Below are positions 1 to 7,301 of a stretch of DNA of 50,738 nucleotides, one piece after another. The notes under the pieces were generated by a model. The model saw nothing but the letters and a program-made list of their open reading frames with translations, was not told the DNA's origin and did no database searches. Location: the NCBI RefSeq assembly GCF_947493425.1, contig NZ_CANLRP010000043.1, positions 1-50,738 of the forward strand. Reading direction: 5' to 3'. A program made the translations under genes and the position numbers. The DNA comes from an uncultured Microscilla sp. Its GTDB lineage: Bacteria > Bacteroidota > Bacteroidia > Cytophagales > Microscillaceae. The first letter of the stretch is position 1. Every line of letters begins with the position of its first letter.

Positions 1-117
1 CGTTATTTCGCACATTTCATAAAGATAACTCCCTCATTGTCAATTTCATAATCATCATACATTTCAAAGAACTACCAAAAATTGTTTTTCCTTTAAGGAA
101 ATTTGCCAAGACTTGAG

Positions 118-132
118 TTATGAGACAGCCCC
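118..132. mobile_element. Possible insertion-sequence end (inverted repeat)
   Basis: The bases ttatgagacagcccc are, apart from one mismatch, the reverse complement of gaggctgtctcataa at 50489-50503. Ends reading GAGGCTGTCTCA are common on bacterial insertion sequences, so this is read as the right-hand end of an element lying to the left of the window. No transposase sequence is visible in bases 1-117, so this is an inference from the end sequence alone. Confidence 0.35.
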
Positions 133-619
133 TTGGTTTGCAGGCGTGTTACCGGCTTTATGGCTTGTTGATTCTGAGCGGTTTATAAAATGAGTAGATG
201 GTAGTCCGTAAACCAACAGCTGGCGCACTCGTCCCCGCGTGTGTTCCTAACACATCAAGATCAAGCACTTCTAAAAGTGAAGGAACATGTTCAAAATAAG
301 TGTCGAGATTGAGGGCGTATACTCGAGGCTGACTGAGGCACTTTTAGCCTTTGGCAGAGCTCAGCGCAGCAAGGCAGCATCTATGGCAACATCCGGAGGA
401 TGTTGAGCCAGACCGTGGGACGGTGCTACGGCGAAAAAAATCTTGTAGTCCCGGCGGAACTGTCGGGGTAACGAAAGTCAGTAAAGAGAACCGCAGAACG
501 AAGTTCAAGCTCTGCGAAGGTAATATGTTCTAAACCGGACAGTTTCAATTTTTTATCGGGGTTATTGTTGAGGGCTACGCCCGAAATCCCGCTTACGGGG
601 CGATCACGTTCCTAAGCAG
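133..619. other. Long intergenic region
   Basis: No convincing protein gene lies here. The region holds the structured segment described separately. Close to the end of the minus-strand gene at 620 there are two short hairpins, gggctacgccc (about 573-583) and cccgcttacgggg (590-602), which could help end transcription of that gene. The first 117 bases also contain nothing recognisable; a minus-strand frame of about 22 codons there is too short to support. Confidence 0.6.
230..535 (+). ncRNA. Structured non-coding segment, possible group II intron fragment
   Basis: This stretch is packed with short perfect hairpins: TGTGTT/AACACA near 238-252, CACTT/AAGTG near 266-279, CAACATCC/GGATGTTG near 387-405, ACCGT/ACGGT near 412-424, and CGCA/TGCG enclosing GAAC/GTTC near 491-518. 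It is GC-richer than its surroundings. The phrase gtaacgaaagtcag (about 468-481) recalls the stretch just before the reading frame in many bacterial group II introns, and the segment begins with a gtgtg-like sequence. No reverse transcriptase and no domain V hairpin was found. If it is an intron, it is only the 5' part. A 60-codon reading frame at 351-533 is treated as chance. The assignment rests on memory of intron motifs and is tentative. Confidence 0.3.
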
Positions 620-1309
620 CTACTTCACTACATAAAACCTTCCAAAACCAACAGTTTCTTCTCCTTTGATGTTGAGTCGCCAGTAATAAAACCCTGGAGG
701 AAGTGATGTTTTAAAAACTGCCTTACTTTTGGGCAAATCCCAACGTTTGGGCTGGCTTTGGGTAGCCTTGGTAAACACTTCTAATTCAAGTTTTTGCCCT
801 TTCAAGGAGGCACTGTTCCAACTAAATACCACTTCTTGCCCTGCCTTGAGCAAAGTATCTATGGCAGGTAGGTTTTTTTGAGGCGCTGTTATACCTCGCT
901 GTTGAGCCATTTGTGCATCAAGTGCAGGCAGGCGTTGGTGGGCGTATCGCTTTTTTTGCTGTTGCAGTACTTGAGCGTATCGTTGCTGGTTTTGCCACCA
1001 GTTTTTCGAACGGTTCAGTTGCCAAACCACCCACACCCCCGTTGCTATCAATACAATTGCTACCACTGCGTATCGCCAGGTACTGTTTGCTTGCTTGGTT
1101 TGGCTTGCTTGTTTGGTAGCCCATACATTTTCTAATTGTGCTTTGACGCCCCCTTTGCCAAATACCTCGCCGACAAGTCTTAGGTTTTGGTAAAATTCCA
1201 ATTCTTGTTTCAGGTTGACATTCGTAGTGAGTTCTTCTTCAAATGATTTTTTTTCCGCCCCCTCCAGCTTACCGTCTAAATAGGCTAAAATTCTTGTAAT
1301 ATTATCCAT
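620..1309 (-). CDS. Membrane-anchored anti-sigma factor-like protein
   Basis: This 229-residue protein has the layout of a Bacteroidetes anti-sigma factor. A short acidic N-terminal part (residues 1-50, MDNITRILAYLDGKLEGAEK) resembles the sigma-binding helical region. One membrane segment follows at about 80-98 (YAVVAIVLIATGVWVVW), then a periplasmic tail with a beta-rich end (about 155-229). The N-terminal part lacks the His and Cys residues of zinc-binding anti-sigma domains. It lies downstream of, and on the same strand as, an ECF-type sigma factor (1627-2223), the usual order. The two are separated by 317 bases that carry two repeat elements. The role is inferred from architecture and neighbour. 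It probably holds the sigma factor at the inner membrane until an envelope signal arrives. Confidence 0.65.
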   Translation of the reverse strand: MDNITRILAYLDGKLEGAEKKSFEEELTTNVNLKQELEFYQNLRLVGEVFGKGGVKAQLENVWATKQASQTKQANSTWRYAVVAIVLIATGVWVVWQLNRSKNWWQNQQRYAQVLQQQKKRYAHQRLPALDAQMAQQRGITAPQKNLPAIDTLLKAGQEVVFSWNSASLKGQKLELEVFTKATQSQPKRWDLPKSKAVFKTSLPPGFYYWRLNIKGEETVGFGRFYVVK

Positions 1310-1340
1310 TTTTAAAAGCTTTGTGGTGTAAATATATCGT

Positions 1341-1448
1341 TAGGAATGGTGTAAAAATAAATTTCTATAGTAACGCTAAAATATTTTGCCGCGTATAGCT
1401 TCAAAAGATGAGATTAAGAATGCGTATTTATTTTGGTACCATTCCTTA
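1341..1448 (-). repeat. MITE-like element, short copy A1
   Basis: This 108-bp element begins TAGGAATGGTGTAAAAATAA and ends with the inverted form ACCATTCCTTA. Its two ends match the ends of the 163-bp element at 8518-8680, in opposite orientation, but the central hairpin is missing, so it is an internally deleted copy. It abuts copy A2, sharing the TTAGG junction. Confidence 0.7.
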
Positions 1449-1610
1449 GGAATTGTTCAAAAATAAATTTACACTCTAAGGGGTGATTTTTCGCCTTGAT
1501 ACTTCGTTATTTTTATTGCCCGTAGCGCTGCTATGGGCGCAAAAAATAGCCTCGTCTCAAAACAAAACCTCTACCTCAAGAATGGTAATTTAATTTCTCA
1601 CCATTCCTTA
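1446..1610 (+). repeat. MITE-like element, full-length copy A2
   Basis: This roughly 165-bp element has end sequences TTAGGAATTGTTCAAAAATAAA and the inverted ACCATTCCTTA-type end, and the central hairpin gcccgtagc-gct-gctatgggc near 1518-1538. It is more diverged from the family than the copies at 8518 and 45024. With A1 it fills most of the 317-base gap between the sigma and anti-sigma genes; otherwise the gap contains nothing recognisable. Confidence 0.7.
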
Positions 1611-1626
1611 GCAAGTAATTGTTGGT

Positions 1627-2223
1627 TTAGTAGGGTAAGTGGTTAGTTTTGTAAGTCAGGAAATTTATAATGTTTTGCAAAAGCTTTTTAAAGTAGGGCA
1701 AACACACTTTGCTTCGCCTTACCCTGATATAAGCTTCACTTAGCTGGGTTTTTTCGGCAATTTCACGGTCTCTTTTCCTTTCCAAAAAAAACATACGAAT
1801 GATGTCAATACAATGCTTCAGCCCCTTTTGTTTTGCCATATCTTTGAATACATCCTGTACAATTTCATTAAAAGTATTCAGTCTTTCGTACTCGTTCTCT
1901 TCGGGCATCATATTGTTATCTTTAATTTCAGTTTTTTTCATTTTCTCTTTCAGTTTTTTTAGCCCCTTGCGTTTGATAATGCCATAAATATACCCACCCA
2001 AATCTTCCATTACTTTGCCTTTGGCCAAGTTTATAAACAACACAATGACTGTTTCTTGCCAAATATCTTTAGCATCTTCTTTCAATGTAGCAGATGGGTA
2101 TTTAATAGAGCGTAAAAACGCTTCTGTTTTGGGGTAATATAGTTCGTAAGCCTCTTCCCAGGCATCCTGATCTTTTCTTTTTAGTTTTTCAATAAACCTC
2201 TCATAATTCTCTTCCTGCGGCAT
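1627..2223 (-). CDS. ECF-type RNA polymerase sigma factor
   Basis: This 198-residue protein has the two-domain form of an ECF sigma factor. Residues about 25-75 form region 2, with the core motif DAKDIWQETVIVLF that contacts RNA polymerase and the -10 element. Residues about 135-185 form region 4, a helix-turn-helix (REIAEKTQLSEAYIRVRRSK) that reads the -35 element. A charged linker rich in Lys and Glu lies between. The length is normal for the family. The gene begins at ATG (2221-2223) and is followed on the same strand by an anti-sigma-like membrane protein, which suggests a signal-responsive switch at the cell envelope. The target genes cannot be told from sequence. Carbohydrate-uptake anti-sigma systems in Bacteroidetes usually sit beside SusC/SusD genes, and none is next to this pair. 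Confidence 0.8.
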   Translation of the reverse strand: MPQEENYERFIEKLKRKDQDAWEEAYELYYPKTEAFLRSIKYPSATLKEDAKDIWQETVIVLFINLAKGKVMEDLGGYIYGIIKRKGLKKLKEKMKKTEIKDNNMMPEENEYERLNTFNEIVQDVFKDMAKQKGLKHCIDIIRMFFLERKRDREIAEKTQLSEAYIRVRRSKVCLPYFKKLLQNIINFLTYKTNHLPY

Positions 2224-2324
2224 AAATCAATAGTTGAATAATAAAAAAATTAAAGTATTACCAAAAAAAACGCCTCAAACCTATAACATTTTTCCTCTTC
2301 TGGTAACGACTAGTTACAATAAGT

Positions 2325-2475
2325 GATCTGAAAAAAATAAGATGTGCCAATTCAAGAAAATATATTGTTCTCAGACGATTCAAAAAAAACGGTGCATAGC
2401 CAAAGCTATGAAACTTTGTTTTGAGTAGCATGAGGGTCATAGATACACTTTAATGGCTCAATTTATTTATGAAAG
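2325..2475 (-). repeat. Degenerate MITE-like element, copy D
   Basis: The stretch aligns by eye with the copy at 45024-45187. The shared order is an A-rich left end, tcaagaaaatat, a gacga block, an A-run, the hairpin catagc-caaa-gctatg (2394-2409), a T-rich block, and atttattt near the right end. The terminal AGGAATGG sequence is no longer recognisable. It occupies most of the 294-base gap upstream of the sigma factor gene, so it may overlap that gene's promoter. Confidence 0.45.
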
Positions 2476-2517
2476 ATCACTAAGATTATTTTTCGTACAT
2501 TATTCAATACAGGCTTT

Positions 2518-2949
2518 ATGAATCCATCTAAACCAACAAGTATCCCTGTTTTAATCATTGATCAAAATCAGTATAAAATCTGTCTGCAACAAAAAAGCAC
2601 TCGGGTAGAAGTGAGAATGAGCCCGTTGTGCAAGGCGCTTTATTTTTTGTTCCTAAAACACCCTCAGGGAATTACCTTGTATGACTTACATGCTTACGAA
2701 AAAGACTTAATGCTTATTTATAAACGGATTAGTCGTAGAAACGACTTTGAAGCAATGAAAAAAAGTATTCATAACCTGGTAGATCGCAGCGAAAACTCTT
2801 TTCACGAGAAGTGCGCCAGAATCAAAGCCACATTTAAAAAAATAGTCCCACTTGAGCTACTAGACCTGTATTATATTAAAGGTGAACGAGGTGGGGAAAA
2901 AAAAATACATTTGCCTCATACGCAGATTATTTACACCCAGTGCACCTAA
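2518..2949 (+). CDS. Hypothetical protein, 143 residues
   Basis: I do not recognise this protein. It is basic, with no signal peptide or membrane segment, and is probably cytoplasmic. Residues 34-70 (MSPLCKALYFLFLKHPQGIT) and the basic helix that follows look like a small alpha-helical fold of the kind seen in winged-helix or regulatory proteins, but no catalytic motif can be seen. The gene has an ATG start and stands alone between diverging and converging neighbours. It is followed within five bases by a strong hairpin terminator, which supports it being a genuine transcribed gene. Confidence 0.6.
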   Translation: MNPSKPTSIPVLIIDQNQYKICLQQKSTRVEVRMSPLCKALYFLFLKHPQGITLYDLHAYEKDLMLIYKRISRRNDFEAMKKSIHNLVDRSENSFHEKCARIKATFKKIVPLELLDLYYIKGERGGEKKIHLPHTQIIYTQCT

Positions 2950-2953
2950 AGAA

Positions 2954-2997
2954 AACCCGGAAAAAGAAGACCATTGATAGGGTTCTTTTTCCGGGTT
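2954..2997. terminator. Bidirectional rho-independent terminator
   Basis: A 15-bp perfect stem, aacccggaaaaagaa at 2954-2968 and its complement at 2983-2997, encloses a 14-base loop. A and T runs lie on both sides of the stem. It sits between the end of the plus-strand gene (2949) and the end of the minus-strand gene (3020), so it can serve both. Confidence 0.85.
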
Positions 2998-3019
2998 CTA
3001 TACACTTGCTCGACGTTTA

Positions 3020-3928
3020 CTAAGTCATAATGGGCATCAGAAATACGTTAAATACGTACCCCACTTTACCCTTATACTTTACTTGAATCCAAGTACCCGT
3101 ATGATCGCCAATTGTCACTGTCTTAGACCTGTCCAAAGTAGCGCATTCGTTCACTACCTCTAGCATAGCCCCAGCAGGCGCTAAAACTACCTGCTTGCCA
3201 TCCTTAGAGGGTGTATCCCTTAATGTTACTCCCGACGGAGTGGCTACCTCCATCTCAAGTGGACGCGATGAGCTTGCGTACATTCGCACAAAAGCATTGA
3301 CTGTGTACCCTTCTTTGCCTTGGTACTTTACCTTGATCCATTTTCCTATCATTCCGCCTATGCATTTGGCTTTTTGTTGTAGGTTTACGTTTTCTAACAC
3401 TTCTAGTTTGGCATCATAGGGCGCTATTATTACCTCTTCTGATCCAATATCGGGCTTGCTACGCAACCTTACCCCAGAAGGAGCCGCCACATAAGCCTCT
3501 TTGTCGTTGGTAGGGCGGGTAAACTTATTTAAGTCTATGCTTTTCTTTTTAGGCTTTTGCTCTGCTTCTTGCGAGCCTTCACTTTCGTTTTCTTTCCCTT
3601 TGAGACTTAAAAAGCCACTAAACACATACCCCTCATTCCCTTTCGCTTTTATTTTGTACCAATTGCCTTTTTTGCCTTCTATGGTTTCGGCAGGACCATT
3701 TTTATCCAAAATTTCAACCTCACTTTTGTCGTCCAACAAGGCTACTTGTTTGCTGTCGCTATTGGGTTTGGCTCTTAGGGTAAGCCCCGAAGGAGCATTG
3801 ACTTTAGCGGTAAGTTTGTTTACATCATTGCTTACACTGTCCGTACTTTGTTCTTTTTGACTTCCACCACAAGCTGTCATCAGCAGCAAGGCAAACGCCA
3901 TAAAAATGAAATGATAGGTATACTTCAT
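3020..3928 (-). CDS. Lipoprotein with three bacterial SH3 domains
   Basis: This 302-residue protein starts with a lipoprotein signal ending LLLMTAC, with the lipidated Cys at position 20 followed by GGSQ. Three repeats of the SH3b type follow at about 41-110, 146-216 and 227-297. Each opens with a PSG-L-R-KP pattern and has a W-KIK/W-KVK plus EGY/VGY core. Linkers are Glu/Lys/Ser rich. Bacterial SH3 domains usually bind peptidoglycan or proteins, and no enzymatic domain is attached, so this is probably an envelope-tethered binding protein. The two later repeats carry extra Cys residues (about 189 and 262) that could form a disulfide. It is a single gene with its own terminator. The domain call is secure; the ligand is unknown. 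Confidence 0.8.
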   Translation of the reverse strand: MKYTYHFIFMAFALLLMTACGGSQKEQSTDSVSNDVNKLTAKVNAPSGLTLRAKPNSDSKQVALLDDKSEVEILDKNGPAETIEGKKGNWYKIKAKGNEGYVFSGFLSLKGKENESEGSQEAEQKPKKKSIDLNKFTRPTNDKEAYVAAPSGVRLRSKPDIGSEEVIIAPYDAKLEVLENVNLQQKAKCIGGMIGKWIKVKYQGKEGYTVNAFVRMYASSSRPLEMEVATPSGVTLRDTPSKDGKQVVLAPAGAMLEVVNECATLDRSKTVTIGDHTGTWIQVKYKGKVGYVFNVFLMPIMT

Positions 3929-4067
3929 ACAAGTTGGGTTTTGATTAATTAATAACTTAATAATAATAAAATTTAAGGGGTTTTTGTCAATGCAAAGATA
4001 TATACATCAAGAAACTTTACTTGGACATAAAAGTTTCCAAATGTTGCGGTTCCTCATTTGAATTCTT

Positions 4068-4108
4068 TATTTTTTTACCCCTACATTTACCCCTACATTT
4101 GCCCCTCA
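4068..4108. repeat. 12-bp tandem repeat upstream of the TonB receptor
   Basis: The unit acccctacattt occurs twice, and then a partial third copy follows as gcccctc. The second repeat ends in TACATTTG, a match to the Bacteroidetes -7 promoter box TAnnTTTG, whereas the first reads TACATTTA. Changes in repeat number could therefore move or remove a promoter element. This is an inference. Confidence 0.5.
4094..4101 (+). promoter_or_regulatory. Candidate -7 box (TACATTTG) for the TonB receptor gene
   Basis: TACATTTG matches TAnnTTTG and lies 31 bases before the chosen ATG at 4133. No clear TTG -33 element is placed at the expected distance, so support comes from the motif and its position only. 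Confidence 0.35.
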
Positions 4109-4132
4109 GTTGTATCACCCAAACAAAAATTT

Positions 4133-6202
4133 ATGTCAAAAAAAACGCGGTTTCGTTTTTTCTCTCTCTACTTTTTATCTGTATCATTTACCATTTCGTT
4201 TGGTTTTGCGCAAATACCTGTCGATACCTCGCTTACCAGGCTTTTAGATAGTGTAATAGTAACTGCGTCGCGTATGACGGGTCTTGAACAACAAGTACCT
4301 TATGCTTTGACAGTTTCTGATGCGTTTTATATGCAAACCGGGCAACGTCAATTGTCTATCAACGAAGCATTGCAAAACATTCCAGGGTTGGTGGCACTCA
4401 ATCCCGACAACTTTGCCCAAGACTTGCGGGTATCTATCCGGGGTTTTGGGGCAAGGGCAGCGTTTGGTATCCGGGGTATCAAAATTATGGTAGACGGTTT
4501 GCCCGAATCTACTCCCGACGGGCAGGCTCAAGTAGATAACCTTGATTTGGGAGCTTTTCAGCAAATGGAGGTAATCAGGGGGGCAAGCTCCAGTCTCTAT
4601 GGCAATGCTGCAGGAGGTGTGATCAGCTTTAACAGTGAAGCACTGCCGCTCAAGCCTTATGTGGAGCTAGGACTTACTACAGGGTCTTTTGGTTTACAGC
4701 GTTCCCAGTTAAAAACCGGCTGGCAGCAAGGTAAGCTGGGAGGTTTTTTGCACGTAGCCCATACCCAAACCAAGGGCTATCGGTCGCAAAGCGCCATGCA
4801 AAGCACTTTGCTATACAATCGTTTAGAATGGAAACTAAGCGCTCGTACCCGCCTAAAACTTATTTATAATTATGTATTTTCGCCCAAGGCAGATGATCCT
4901 GGTGCACTTACCCGCCCAGAGGCTGATAACCAACGCAGGGCAGCTCGTGAAAGAAACGTGATGTTTGCTACCGGAGAGGCAGTAGAACAAGGAAAAGTGG
5001 GGGCAATACTGACCCACCAGTTCAGCCCTTATCAGCGTTTGCAACTCAAGGGTTTTTTCTTGGACCGTAGTTTTTCTAATCGACTTCCTTTTGAAAACGG
5101 GGGCATTGTTCAGCTCCGGCGGGCTTATGCTGGAGGAGGCGCCACTTACTATTACCAAAACCAACAAAATAATTATAGAATTAAGGCAGGTATAGACATT
5201 GAAAACCAGCGAGATAATCGGCAGCGTTACCAAAATCTACAGGGCAGTAGAGGGGTGCAAACGCTGTATCAAATAGAAGGCTTTTCCACTACGGGTCTGT
5301 TTGTATTACAAGATATTGAGTTAAGCCCTATACTTAAAGTTAATTTAGGAACCCGGTATGATTTTATCGGGGTGAGGGCAACCGACCGTTTTTTAAGCAA
5401 TGGCGATGCTTCGGGTAATCAATCGTTTCGGGTGTTTAACCCCAGCTTGGGTGTGGTATACAGCTTTGCCCCGCTTGTCCGGATATACGCCAACTTATCT
5501 ACGAGTTTTGAGACACCTGCCTTAAGCGAACTATCTGCCAATCCTCAGGCTACAGGCGGTTTTAACCCTGAACTCACCCCACAAAAAGCGATCAGTTATG
5601 AGTTGGGAGTCAAGGGTTTAGCACACAAAAAGCTAAGCTATACAGCTGCTTTGTTTTATATTCGGGTACAAAACGAACTACTTCCTTTTGAGTTGGCAGC
5701 TTTTCCTCAGCGTATTTTTTACAACAACGCGGGCGCTTCTACCCGCCAAGGCATAGAAACCAGCTTAAAATACCAGTTTGTACCTGGAGTTTTGCTGGAA
5801 GGCAGTTACACTTTTTCTCGATTTGTTTTTGATTCGTTTGTAGCTGATGGTCAAAACTATGCAGGTAAATTGTTGCCAGGAATTCCCCAACACATGGGGC
5901 ATCTGGGCGCGCGGTACATGCACCCCAATGGGAGCTATATGGCAGTGAATGCCCGGTTTAACGGGCGTATGTTTGCCAACAATGACAATAGCCTGTCTGA
6001 CCCTGGTTATCAGTTGGTAAACCTAAGGGCAGGTTGGAAAAAGTCATGGAAAAACTGGGTAATTGAGCCTTTTGCCGGGGTAAATAATTTATTAAACATG
6101 AAGTATACAAGTAACCTGAGAATCAATGCTTTTGGCGAACGTTTTTATGAGCCAGGCGCTACTATTAATTTTTACGGTGGTGTACGGGTGAGATTTTTCT
6201 AG
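4133..6202 (+). CDS. TonB-dependent outer membrane receptor
   Basis: This is an outer-membrane gated channel for a scarce nutrient, probably a ferric siderophore or similar chelate. From the chosen ATG the protein has 689 residues. A signal peptide (MSKKTRFRFFSLYFLSVSFT, ending near GFAQ) comes first. A plug domain follows from about 40 to 165, including QQMEVIRGASSSLYGNAAGG, the conserved plug signature. A 22-strand barrel follows, ending in GGVRVRFF with a terminal Phe as in OmpA-type barrels. An earlier frame start at 4058 would place a poor 25-residue extension in front of the signal peptide, so 4133 is preferred. It lacks the carboxypeptidase-like N-terminal domain of SusC proteins and has no SusD partner, favouring a siderophore-type role. 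The 3' end is only 12 bases from the converging gene. Confidence 0.88.
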   Translation: MSKKTRFRFFSLYFLSVSFTISFGFAQIPVDTSLTRLLDSVIVTASRMTGLEQQVPYALTVSDAFYMQTGQRQLSINEALQNIPGLVALNPDNFAQDLRVSIRGFGARAAFGIRGIKIMVDGLPESTPDGQAQVDNLDLGAFQQMEVIRGASSSLYGNAAGGVISFNSEALPLKPYVELGLTTGSFGLQRSQLKTGWQQGKLGGFLHVAHTQTKGYRSQSAMQSTLLYNRLEWKLSARTRLKLIYNYVFSPKADDPGALTRPEADNQRRAARERNVMFATGEAVEQGKVGAILTHQFSPYQRLQLKGFFLDRSFSNRLPFENGGIVQLRRAYAGGGATYYYQNQQNNYRIKAGIDIENQRDNRQRYQNLQGSRGVQTLYQIEGFSTTGLFVLQDIELSPILKVNLGTRYDFIGVRATDRFLSNGDASGNQSFRVFNPSLGVVYSFAPLVRIYANLSTSFETPALSELSANPQATGGFNPELTPQKAISYELGVKGLAHKKLSYTAALFYIRVQNELLPFELAAFPQRIFYNNAGASTRQGIETSLKYQFVPGVLLEGSYTFSRFVFDSFVADGQNYAGKLLPGIPQHMGHLGARYMHPNGSYMAVNARFNGRMFANNDNSLSDPGYQLVNLRAGWKKSWKNWVIEPFAGVNNLLNMKYTSNLRINAFGERFYEPGATINFYGGVRVRFF

Positions 6203-6214
6203 TGCACCAGCAGG

Positions 6215-7090
6215 TTAGCCCTCAATCTCTGCTAAAAAATCATTCAAAGCGTGAGCTACTTCTTCGGGGAGTTCTTCGTGTACAAAGTGCCCTGCATCGA
6301 ACTCTTTGACCGCGATTTGCTCAAAACAATCGTCGATGTGCTCCAGAAAAGAAGGAATAATGACGGAATCGCGTTTGCCATAAACATATAAAGAAGGCAT
6401 TGTAAATTTATGTCCCTCATAAGTTGCCCAGCGTTTTTTGTCTTTGGGCAAGGTGCGGTAGTAGTAGGCACTGGTAGTAGGTGTATCCGGAATTTTAAAA
6501 GCACGCAAATACTCTTCTATAGCCTCTTCGGGAAAAAGCCTTTGCTTTGACATACGTAAAAAATAACGCAACCATACTTCTTCATTCCCTTCAATGAGGC
6601 GTTCGGGAAGGTTTTCTTGTTGGTAAAACAAATGGTACCAATTAGGCTGGTTGTCGTGCTGCAGGTGCGCTTCTCTTGCTTTGAGATTTCCTTTGAGGTT
6701 ATTAATTAACAAAATATTCATTAAAACCATTGCTTGCACCCGTTTAGGCTGACTTATGGCCATTTCCTGTACTATAGCTCCGCCCCAGTCGTGCCCTACC
6801 AAAACTACTTGATTGACCTCCAGTTTATCGAGGATACGCCATATATCGGTAGCCATTTCATTTTTCAGATAAGCCGGACGCGCCAGGCTACGATCGCTAT
6901 TGCCTAACCCACGCAAATCAGGGCGAATTAAGCGGTGATTTTTAGGTAAATAATCCAGCATGGCTTCCCAGCAATAAGAAGTTTCAGGCCAACCGTGCAA
7001 CAGCACCACTACAAGTCCATCTTGTTCATTGTCGCGAACACTAAAAGCCCCATGACCTGTCTTTACTTCTTTGATAATTGTTTTTGACAT
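6215..7090 (-). CDS. Alpha/beta hydrolase, epoxide hydrolase-like
   Basis: This 291-residue enzyme has the alpha/beta hydrolase fold. The oxyanion motif HGWP is at about 32-35, and the nucleophile elbow GHDWGG has Asp101 as nucleophile, which points to epoxide hydrolases or haloalkane dehalogenases rather than esterases. The acid is probably Asp241 in YGKRDSV, and the base His268 in DAGHFVHEE. The helical cap (about 130-220) contains several Tyr, as epoxide hydrolases need for substrate activation. A longer frame starts only at TTG (7117), so ATG at 7090 is chosen. It is monocistronic and converges on the TonB receptor gene. The substrate is unknown. Fluoroacetate dehalogenase-type enzymes share the Asp nucleophile and cannot be excluded. 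Confidence 0.85.
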   Translation of the reverse strand: MSKTIIKEVKTGHGAFSVRDNEQDGLVVVLLHGWPETSYCWEAMLDYLPKNHRLIRPDLRGLGNSDRSLARPAYLKNEMATDIWRILDKLEVNQVVLVGHDWGGAIVQEMAISQPKRVQAMVLMNILLINNLKGNLKAREAHLQHDNQPNWYHLFYQQENLPERLIEGNEEVWLRYFLRMSKQRLFPEEAIEEYLRAFKIPDTPTTSAYYYRTLPKDKKRWATYEGHKFTMPSLYVYGKRDSVIIPSFLEHIDDCFEQIAVKEFDAGHFVHEELPEEVAHALNDFLAEIEG

Positions 7091-7301
7091 AACCTTATAA
7101 TACCTCTTTAGCTTCAAAGAGTGTGTTTTAGTAAGTAGCGCTCACTCACTCATCATATGCTAATTGCACTGTATTTGTGACCGCAAAACTTTAGATCAAG
7201 CTCGGAAAACACTACTTTCAGTTAATTGATTAGTTTGTAATTAAAGTATAAGGAAAAATAGGAAAATAAACCTGTTTCAACAAGTTTATAAGAGGGATAA
7301 T

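Noticed and set aside
4..75. Short minus-strand reading frame at the left edge
   Set aside because: About 22 codons, closed by stop codons at both ends, with nothing to support translation.
351..533. Plus-strand reading frame of 60 codons
   Set aside because: It lies inside the hairpin-rich non-coding segment, has no recognisable domain and a composition set by the hairpins.
878..1135. Plus-strand reading frames opposite the anti-sigma gene
   Set aside because: They are antisense shadows of a gene that has clear domain structure on the minus strand.
2258..2440. Minus-strand reading frame of 60 codons upstream of the sigma factor
   Set aside because: It overlaps the degenerate repeat element copy and shows no protein-like features.
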